Below are positions 57,133-64,000 of a DNA stretch of 64,000 nucleotides, piece after piece. The DNA is taken from the NCBI GenBank assembly GCA_030704615.1, contig CM060734.1, positions 46,022,042 to 46,086,041 on the forward strand. The letters run 5' to 3'. The translations under genes were made by a program, and so were the position numbers. Under the pieces are notes generated by a model. The model was not told the DNA's origin. It saw only the letters and a program-made list of their open reading frames with translations, and did no database searches. The stretch is from Takakia lepidozioides (lineage: Eukaryota > Streptophyta > Takakiopsida > Takakiales > Takakiaceae). Within the stretch, counting starts at the first letter, position 1. Each line of letters starts with the position of its first letter.

Positions 57133-58095
57133 CTATCCCAAGCAGTGTGGACACAACCAATCTCCGTCAGGCACCTTCTCAAGAGGTGGTGTCAAGCATC
57201 CCATATGCCAACCCCTTGAGCACCGATCACACACCAGCATGGTGGCTGCCCCTTTGGCAGACCCACAGAGCATGCACCTCAAACCTGCAGGTACCACTGC
57301 CAAGTTTGGGTCAACTCTGCCATCGACATTGGGAAGGTGACATGGCGCACAATTACGCACATGGTCTTTCCAAGTCATGCCATCCCGACCCTCTAAGATC
57401 AGGACCCCTGAGGGCAACACCTCTCGAACCCTCAGAATAACACGCCCTGCAGTAACATCCAGAGTCGTAGGAGCAGTCTGCTGCAAATAAACATAGTCAC
57501 CAGGGCTAAACCTCCGAACCCCAGGACGATATCCTCCACCACGTATAGTGGCATACCTCAACGTATCACGGTGCTGTGCAATGGCAAGGTTCTCAAAAGC
57601 CATGGGCATAACTTTCTTGAACAACTCTGCACGCTGATCACATGCACGTACCCACACGTCCGGATCGTCAAGGTTAAGGACTTGAGCAGTGTCCCTACGA
57701 ATGGCTGCAGGCAAATCCGGCTCTCGGCCAAAGAGAAGGAAATATGGTGAGAAGGAGGCAAGTGATGCTTGTTTGCTGAACCTGTAGCCCATGGCTAACC
57801 AAGGAACCTGAAGATCCCAATCTCCTAGGTGTCCCTTCTGCAAGCCATACTTGCGCAAACCCCTCTTCACCGTCTGAACAACTCTCTCTGCTAAGCCATC
57901 GGCCTCAGGATGATCCCGAGAAGTGGTGCGGTGGTCTATCAAGGCTTTATCACACAAAGCCTGAAACTCCCCCAAGAACTCTCTCCCTTGGTCCGTGAGT
58001 ACCTCAGCTGGAGCATCAAATCGGCTAAGCACACGATCCAAGAATGCATACGCAGCCCCCTCACTAGCCTTGTCAGGGCAATGGAACCAACTCAA
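57133..58095 (-). pseudogene. Element B integrase C-terminal half with PHD finger
   Basis: The 320-codon frame has the second catalytic Asp (EVLTDQGREFLGEF) and the Glu (DHPEADGLAERVVQ) of the DDE core. A C-terminal region follows with a GDYVYLQQ barrel-like strand and GMTWKDHVRNCAP. From residue 274 to 318 comes a complete PHD finger, C4HC3: Cys274, 277, 289, 292, His297, Cys300, 315, 318 with Trp313, spacing C-x2-C-x11-C-x2-C-x4-H-x2-C-x14-C-x2-C. PHD fingers commonly read histone H3 tails. It occupies the position where chromoviruses carry a chromodomain. The first Asp of the core is in the preceding frame, so a frame break near 58080 splits the core. Confidence 0.9.
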
Positions 58096-59608
58096 TCCAC
58101 TTGGAGAAGTGCTCCACCATCACCAACACATATCTGTGGTGGCGCATAGTCAGTGGCAACGGTCCTGCGAAGTCAAGACTCCACCTATAGCCCAATCCCA
58201 TGATAGGTAAAGGATGCAACTGTGGTGTAGGGGCGTTGAATGAAGCACGCACCCTGTCACACACCATGCACCTAGCCACAAACTGTTGCACCTCTGTATG
58301 CATACCACGCCACCAATACTGCCCCTGCAGTAAACTGTGAGTGCGTCGCACTCCAAAATGCCCCAACTCCTCATGGGCATGCCGCACTAACCGTGCACGC
58401 TGTGTGGGGTGAGGCACAATCCTCACCCGACCATCCTCCCACACTCGAAGTAGGTGTATCCCCTCCCACTTGAACCTCTTGGCTCGTTGCAGGATCCGAT
58501 CCCTCTCCCTGGCAGTCACAATGGCTGCCGTGTCTCCCGTGCGGAGGTAGTCCAACACAGCCGAATCCTCATGTATATCTCTGGCACCACCTAGCTCATC
58601 ACTAGCCTCAGGGTCCTCAGACACTCCGTCTACAGTCATCCCTGTTGTAGGTCCAATCTGACCTCCCGATGCCAAGATACACAAAAATGCAGATGCGTGC
58701 CATCCCGGCACCATTTCCTCGTCCGTCTCACCATGCCACCGAGCTCCAGTGTCATCCTGCTGGCTCATGCATGGATTGCGACTCAATCCATCCGCATCCC
58801 GATTGACCAAACCCGGTCGATGCACAACCTGAAAGTCATACTCCTGGAGTATAAGTGCCCACCGTGCAAGCTTCCCTGTAAGCTTGTCTGACTCCATCAA
58901 CCACTTGAGTGGCTGGTGATCCGTGACAAGGGTGAAAAGATTGCCGTATAGATAGCACCTGAAGTGTGCCACGGCCCACACTGCAGCTAAGCACTCTCCC
59001 TCATATGAGCTGTACTTAGCCTCTGCAGTGTTGTTTGAGCGGCTAGCGTAAGCCACTACGAACTCTCTTCCCTCATCATCCACCTGTGTGAGCACCGCTC
59101 CAAGCCCCAGCATGCTCCAATCCGTATGCAGCTGAAAGGGACGCCCCCTGATAGGTCGTCTCAAGATAGGCGCCGAGGTCAACCTCGCCTTGAGCTCTTG
59201 AAAAGCTCGTTCCTGCTCATCTTCCCACTGCCACTCCTGGTCCACCTTGGTCAGCTTGGTTAGAGCCTTTGCAATGGTACTAAATCCCTTGACAAACCGT
59301 CTATAATAGTTTGCCAACCCCATGAAAGCTCGAACTCGGCTCACATCCGTGGGGCGTGGAATTTGTGCAATGGCCTCTACCTTAGTCTGCTGTACCCCCA
59401 ATCCTCCAGGATATATCATGTGACCCAGATACTCAATCTGGTTGTGGAAAAACTTGCACTTCCCCGGATGCAACTTCAATCCGTGCGCTCTCAAGCGCTC
59501 CAATACCACCTGAAGGTATCTCTCATGCTCCTCCATCGTAACACTAAAGATGATGATGTCATCTATGTAGCACCGAGCAAAGTCCACCCCTGCTAGAATC
59601 CTATCCAT
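58073..59608 (-). pseudogene. Element B RT C-terminal half, RNase H, integrase N-terminal half
   Basis: The 511-codon frame starts in the RT palm with ARCYIDDIIIFS (YxDD box), continues with KCKFFHNQIEYLGHMI, and then the RNase H: PFQLHTDWSMLGLGAVLTQ (Asp), SSYEGECLAAVWAV (Glu) and LVTDHQPLKWLM (Asp). The integrase zinc site follows (HAHEELGH and CMVCDRVRA) and then SLDFAGPLP with the first catalytic Asp. All catalytic residues I can check are present. The frame breaks just after HFSKWIELVP. Confidence 0.92.
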
Positions 59609-60108
59609 GACTCTCTGAAACTCTGCAGGAGCATTCTTAAGCCCAAATGGTAAGAACCGCCACTGATATAGGCAATCCTTGCCGTGCTCATTGATCCCCC
59701 AGAATGCCGTCTTCTGCTTGTCCGCCTCCTTGATGGCAACTGGTGATATCCGGATCGTAAATCCAAAGTGCTAAAGGCCTTAGCATGCCCGATGGCATCA
59801 AAGATCTCCTCTGGTGTTGGCATGGCATACTTATCGGACTTGGTCTGACGATTTACAGGCCGGTAATCACCGCACATACGTCTCTCCGTCCAATTGCCAT
59901 AGACATCCTTCTTGGCTGGCATCACTGTGGCTGAAGCATACTCTCCCCCAGAGAACTCCACCAAACCTGCCTCCCAGAGATCTTGAGTCCTCATCTGAAT
60001 CAAAGACCTCTCCATGTCACTGTATCTATAGGGTCTCCGAAAGATTGGCGTGTCAGTGGCCAACTCAATACGGATCTCTTGACCCTTCAGTGCTCCCAAG
60101 TCCTTCAA
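59593..60108 (-). pseudogene. Element B reverse transcriptase N-terminal half
   Basis: The frame carries the RT fingers and first palm part: MPAKKDVYGNWTERRMCGDY, VNRQTKSDKYAMPTPEEIFD and AFSTLDLRSGYHQLP with the first catalytic Asp (STLDLRSGYHQ). Directly after that, near 59743, the frame shifts and the rest of the RT continues in the frame that opens at 59608. The loss coincides with a short direct repeat and is consistent with slippage. Confidence 0.9.
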
Positions 60109-60381
60109 ACTAAAGGCAAAGCAATTCCTGTAAAGCCCTCAGGAACCGCCGTATACGTCGTCTCTCTCCTCCGGTGACAATGGGTCCAATGTCAGGCTCC
60201 TAATTGTCCTCCGTAACTACAACTTAAGTCCAGTGGGCTTAGAGGTAGAGGACGCGTCCCGTGGTTGCTATGCTGCAACCTCTTGAGCAGTACTCCCTGC
60301 CTGCTCAGTCAATGACAAGACCTCATCCTGCCCCATCATCTCATCATTGAGGACCTCCTCAACCCGAGAAGAATCCCAACC

Positions 60382-60720
60382 TCATCCATCACAGCCGCCT
60401 TGGCTGCCAACTCCCCTCTGAACCTCGAGCACCTCCCACGTGTGCCATGGATGCATGCACCCCGTGGTCCTCATATGCTCGCCCCCACTCACTGCCTGTA
60501 CCGTCTCGGTAGGCAGAGAGACCATTGAGGGAAGTGTATTCCGCACTCTGCGTTGCTCAGCTAGAGCCAAGCTGATAATCCAGGTCAAGCAATTGAGATC
60601 CATTGCTTGCCCCAACACTTGACGACGTGATGCCTCAGAAAGAGACGACACGCCGTGGTGGTACCAGTGGTAAAACCCATTGCCCGCTCACGCTCGTCAG
60701 CATTAGGCTCCACTAACTGC
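60382..60720 (-). pseudogene. Methyltransferase motifs IX and X, in broken frames
   Basis: The methyltransferase frame meets a stop at 60703-60705. Between about 60720 and 60655 the next frame reads EPNADERERAMGFTTGTT, which fits motif IX of C5 methyltransferases. From 60651 the original frame resumes with RRQVLGQAMDLNCLTWI, which fits motif X. So two compensating frame changes bracket about 65 bp. The remainder to 60382 is a linker towards the RT; between 60382 and 60108 the linker is in mixed frames. Confidence 0.75.
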
Positions 60721-62574
60721 TTGCTGAGCATCCCACAGGAGGCCAGGTCCACTATCCCGGAAAGCATGCGATCCTGGGAAGCTGAGCAGTGTAGGTAATG
60801 CTGCTCGTGGTTGACCCACCTTGTTGACCACTGCCAACGGCGAACGGTCATCGTGTCTCACACGTTGAGACTTCCTCCCTGTGTCCAGAATGTTATCCAC
60901 TGTGAGATGTGCTGGCCGCTGCACCCCATCAAATGCACGCTTGAGCAGTGCGGGGGGCATCATGTTAGTCCACCATAGCCGTGGACGATGAGCCCGTGAC
61001 CCCACTGTAGCTGCATCTAGCAACACTGCTGACCCAAGCCACGACCGGACTTGATGCACACTGGCCATCACCCTGGCCCGAGAATCGCCCATCAGTGGCA
61101 CATTCTCCAAGATGTATGCTGGAGATACAGCTTGATGAAGCTGCAAGTGGCGCAAAACCCGCACCATCTCCCAAAACAGACCCGACCTCGAGTCTCGCAA
61201 TCCATTGCCATGCCCGGCTGATGAATGCCCTTGGCAGGGCCAACCTGCCACTACCAGATCAATGGAGCCAACCCGCTCCAAATCCTGCGCCCCCAGCAAC
61301 GAAATGTCTGCTGGCAAGGCCTGCTGATATCCACGAATTGCAGACACCGACAACAACTCAGGGTACCGCTGCACCAACTGAGCAACATGGCGAAGTGAAA
61401 CGCGTCGTGCAGTCTCATCCCTCTCCACATACAGGTAACGCCGAACTCGTACACCTGCCTGTAACACAGCAGCCAATCCGGTGCTGATCCCGCCAAACAA
61501 GTCCAGAAGACAAATGCCTTCATCCGGAGACTGCCACACAATAGGTGTGGTGTCCAATGGAGACAATTGAGGTGGTCCTGGTGCAATCCCCACACTCTCC
61601 TCCTCTCCTGACGGTACAAAAGCCTCCACCCAGGCTTGTTGCACCCGTCGATCAGCATCCCGCTGCAAATCCTTGCTCGTGCCCCACAATGGAGTCTGAG
61701 CAACCATGGTAGGCAACTCCGCCATACCATACATGTCATCCTGCTCTCCCGGAGGTGGTACATCCTCTGAATGAGCATTGCCCTCAAGCAACTCTCTAGG
61801 CCAACTCACTGCCGCTGTGAATGCTGCTAGTGTCGGCATCTTGCCTCGCTGGGCAACCGCAACTCCTCCTATGAACGTCACAGGGAGCTGCACACGCCGG
61901 CCCTCCCCTGACTGCCATGCAGGCCTATAGGAAGCTGACTCCTCCCAAAAATCCAGGGTGAAGCCCATGGGGTACAACACTGCCCCACCAACCAGGACAT
62001 CGTATGAGACTGCGTCTGTCACAATGGCCTTGGCTCGCATCACTGAGCCATCTGTAGGGTGATCCGGCCGTAGTCTGATAGCCAACTCACGCCGTGTCAT
62101 GCCCCGAGCCTGCTCCGATCCTCCCAGAGACGTCTGTATCTGGAAAGGACAAGGCTCCATATCCGCCTCCGTGAGGCCCAAGCCTGCAATAGCAGCTCTG
62201 CCCAGCATCAATGGCTGAGCTCCCGAGTCCAACAAGACCCGCAGTGGCCGGTACCTCTTGCCTGCCGGTCCACTCAAACAGAAAATGCCATCCTGGTTGT
62301 CTAACATGACAACTCCAGGTGTCACCATGGCGCGCTCAATGGCTGGCCTAGCTGGCAGCTCCATCAACCTGGCAGCTGCAGCTTGCCATGGCGCCGCCGT
62401 GGCAGTCTTGACCCTCAAATCCGAGGATCCCTCCGGCACTACACCTCCTACTATCTCCGCAGAAGATGAAGTAACCTCCCCACTCTCACAGAGTGTAGCT
62501 GCCAGCCTGAACACCTCAGCTGGTCTTACCCCGGCGTCGCAATCATGGTAGCCGAGAACAATGGAGCCTGGCAC
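60703..62574 (-). CDS. Retropepsin fused to C5 cytosine DNA methyltransferase
   Basis: A single 623-codon frame holds two enzymes. Residues ~95-215 are a retropepsin (LRVLLDSGAQPLMLG with D116-S117-G118; YDVLVGGAVLYPMGF as the second strand). Residues ~352-623 are a C5 DNA methyltransferase: motif I LLDLFGGISTGL (356-367), motif II YVERDETAR (382-390), motif IV DLVVAGWPCQGHSS with catalytic Cys447, motif VI AYILENVPLMG (Glu490), and motif VIII GSRAHRPRLWWTN (525-537). Motifs IX-X follow in broken frames. The GISTGL and AHRPRLWW details resemble DNMT3/DRM-type enzymes more than DNMT1 or CMT. Acting on cytosines in DNA, it could methylate the element's own cDNA or its target site. The protease and methyltransferase share one open frame, so the fusion is not an assembly joint. 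Confidence 0.93.
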   Translation of the reverse strand: MPGSIVLGYHDCDAGVRPAEVFRLAATLCESGEVTSSSAEIVGGVVPEGSSDLRVKTATAAPWQAAAARLMELPARPAIERAMVTPGVVMLDNQDGIFCLSGPAGKRYRPLRVLLDSGAQPLMLGRAAIAGLGLTEADMEPCPFQIQTSLGGSEQARGMTRRELAIRLRPDHPTDGSVMRAKAIVTDAVSYDVLVGGAVLYPMGFTLDFWEESASYRPAWQSGEGRRVQLPVTFIGGVAVAQRGKMPTLAAFTAAVSWPRELLEGNAHSEDVPPPGEQDDMYGMAELPTMVAQTPLWGTSKDLQRDADRRVQQAWVEAFVPSGEEESVGIAPGPPQLSPLDTTPIVWQSPDEGICLLDLFGGISTGLAAVLQAGVRVRRYLYVERDETARRVSLRHVAQLVQRYPELLSVSAIRGYQQALPADISLLGAQDLERVGSIDLVVAGWPCQGHSSAGHGNGLRDSRSGLFWEMVRVLRHLQLHQAVSPAYILENVPLMGDSRARVMASVHQVRSWLGSAVLLDAATVGSRAHRPRLWWTNMMPPALLKRAFDGVQRPAHLTVDNILDTGRKSQRVRHDDRSPLAVVNKVGQPRAALPTLLSFPGSHAFRDSGPGLLWDAQQAVSGA

Positions 62575-63023
62575 ACAGATGTGGCCGCTCCTAGCAGCAC
62601 ACTAGCTGCCGTAGCCTTGGCAACACTAGGTAGTGGTGCTACCCGTGTAGCTCTCCCCAATGGCATAGTAACCTCCGCCTCGGTAACAGTCGGGCGAGAA
62701 CTAGGTGCCATGGATGGCGTCGACACTGTCTCCGCCAATGTGAATGACTGAGGAAGCCTAGCCTGACGGCTTGCCTCCCCACGCTGTGGATCCAACTCCA
62801 CCTCTGCACCTCGTGGCTCAGGAACTCGTGCTGCTCCTCGAGTCACGGCTGCAGCAGACTCCACCTGCACTAGTGGTAGTGCTGCTCCACACATGAATCC
62901 CATGCCTCCCATATCTCCTCCCTCAGGAGCAGGAGGTGGACCATCCGGCCTTAGAGCCGGTACCACCTGAGCTGTAGCCATGGCAGCGAGCCTCTGCTCT
63001 AGCTGCTGAAGCCGGTTGGCCAT
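62526..63023 (-). pseudogene. Element B gag-protease linker
   Basis: The frame of 165 codons is Ala/Pro/Val-rich with a coiled start (MANRLQQLEQRLAAMATAQ) and no catalytic motif. It overlaps the gag frame by 25 bases and the protease-methyltransferase frame by 49 bases, each in a different frame. Such overlaps could be frameshift sites or simple decay. Confidence 0.6.
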
Positions 63024-63981
63024 GCCTTGGTCAACACCCTGACCTCCGCGTCCTTGGCCACGTTGAGCTTGCCCTTGGCCTCGTGGCTGGCCACCTCGTC
63101 CCCTCTGGGCTGCTCCACCTGCCCCCGGCCACCATTGTTCCCTTGGAACTGGCCTGGGCGCAACTCAGGATGCAAACCATAACACTGAGCCTCTCCATGC
63201 CCGTGTTTGCCACAATGCCCACACTGTAACTGTGCAGGCTGTGCATGTGCCGGCCCTTTGCCTCCCTCTGGACAATCCTTCTTGACATGGGGTCCTCCAC
63301 ATGTCCAGCACACCACATCCGCCCGTTGTTGGCCAGCAAATGAAGGGAGAGACCCCTGCATCTGAGGTCCTCTCTGCCCTTCCCTGAGCTTCACCTGAGC
63401 CCCCTTGTTGCCTTGAGCACGTTGAGGTAGTGGTTGGCTAGGAGCACCACTACCCCGTGGTGTCTCCTTAGCAAATCCCACCATGACCACTCGTTCCTCC
63501 ACCATGTTGAGCTCTATCCGCTCTGCCAGCAAAAACACATTTGCTAAGGTGGGTTGGGCCGCTTGTAGGAGAGTTGCATCCCGCACCCTTCTCCTCAGCT
63601 CCTTGTCCAATATCCCATACCAGAATTGGACTGCCTGAGCTTCCGTAACCCCGGGGTTACATTTATCAAGCGCCTCATGCGAGTGAAAGCCTCCCTCAAG
63701 CTCTCGGTCGGCTTCCGTTGGAACTCTTGCAAGCTCCGCAACTTCTCTGTCCTCACCCCTTGGTAGTTCCCTCTCAACTCTTCGAAGAACTCCACAACAG
63801 GGTTGAAGGCAGGCACGGGTGCTAGTGCTGGTGCGGTAGTGGTTTGGGTGGACGTCGTAGCTACTGTACCACCAGTCCCACTGCTGCTTGCTGAAGCTGC
63901 CGGTGCAGCGGCAGGTGTAGCCACTGCCCTCGTGGCTCTAGTGCCCCTAGTGATGGAGACATAGTCGGGTGACCAGTACAT
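62999..63981 (-). pseudogene. Element B gag, N terminus at window edge
   Basis: Frames 63981-63595 and 63610-62999 together encode the gag: an Ala/Thr-rich N part, then FFEELRGNYQGVRTEKLRSL and LQEFQRKPTESLREAFTRMR typical of gypsy capsid helices. Two zinc knuckles follow, CWTCGGPHVKKDC (one residue short before His) and CGHCGKHGHGEAQC (perfect CCHC). A frame break lies near 63605. The frame opens at 63981 but may begin further right, outside the window. Confidence 0.8.
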
Positions 63982-64000
63982 CCTCCACTCCTCGATCTCA

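Larger units (their letters stand above)
56885..64000 (-). mobile_element. Ty3/gypsy retrotransposon B with methyltransferase and PHD finger
   Basis: Minus-strand order: gag (from beyond the window edge to 62999), linker, retropepsin, C5 cytosine methyltransferase, reverse transcriptase, RNase H, integrase (HHCC, DDE), and a PHD finger at the C terminus, then the polypurine tract and LTR-like repeats. RT before RNase H before integrase is the Ty3/gypsy order. The 5' LTR and primer binding site are outside the window. Frame breaks occur within gag, around methyltransferase motif IX, before the RT, near 59743 and near 58080, so this copy is not expected to make a complete polyprotein. Confidence 0.92.

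Noticed and set aside
60703-62574. Methyltransferase as a host gene next to a retrotransposon
   Set aside because: It shares one open frame with the retropepsin and is followed in the same orientation by RT, so it belongs to the element.

Overview
The window looks like nuclear DNA of a land plant: intron-bearing genes for seipin, a PrimPol primase-polymerase, an organelle-type bL9 ribosomal protein, a DRIP/BMI1-like RING-RAWUL ubiquitin ligase, a DUF676 lipase and an ABCB transporter, set among retrotransposons, LINE fragments, CACTA-like ends and satellite-like repeats. I lean towards a non-seed plant (bryophyte, lycophyte or fern), mainly because of the methyltransferase-bearing Ty3/gypsy element, but the sequence does not settle this. 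There are no bacterial genes, rRNA genes or CRISPR arrays.

Layout. 0-7 kb: a minus-strand Ty3/gypsy element (element A) that has lost the reverse transcriptase core and carries several frameshifts. 7-15.6 kb: a repeat mosaic with two pieces of a SWIM/MULE-like transposase, one ~500-bp LTR-like repeat apparently split by an inversion, a CACTA-like terminus and two tandem repeat families. 15.6-19.2 kb: mostly unassigned. 19.2-42.7 kb: a host gene block of PRIMPOL (-), SEIPIN-A (+, head to head with PRIMPOL), bL9m (-), a RING/RAWUL gene (-) and SEIPIN-B (-). The two seipins converge on the genes between them, and a LINE sits in the SEIPIN-A intron. 44.3-50.6 kb: a DUF676 lipase gene on the minus strand, broken by frameshifts, a locally inverted exon and a 1.7-kb LINE insertion. 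50.9-55.9 kb: an ABCB (P-glycoprotein-like) pseudogene, bounded by a CACTA-like end on the left and by LTR-like repeats on the right.

56-64 kb: the most unusual object, Ty3/gypsy element B (minus strand, running off the right edge). Its order is gag with zinc knuckles, retropepsin, a C5 cytosine DNA methyltransferase domain in the same open frame as the protease, reverse transcriptase, RNase H, integrase, and a canonical PHD finger at the integrase C terminus. It therefore encodes a DNA-methylation writer and a candidate histone-tail reader on one mobile element. This copy has several frame breaks and is probably dead, but every domain is recognisable.

The host genes do not form an operon-like pathway. 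Seipin (lipid droplet biogenesis) and the lipase are both lipid related, but adjacency alone does not link them. Exon coordinates for PRIMPOL, bL9m, the seipins, the lipase and ABCB were worked out by hand from splice sites and reading phase.
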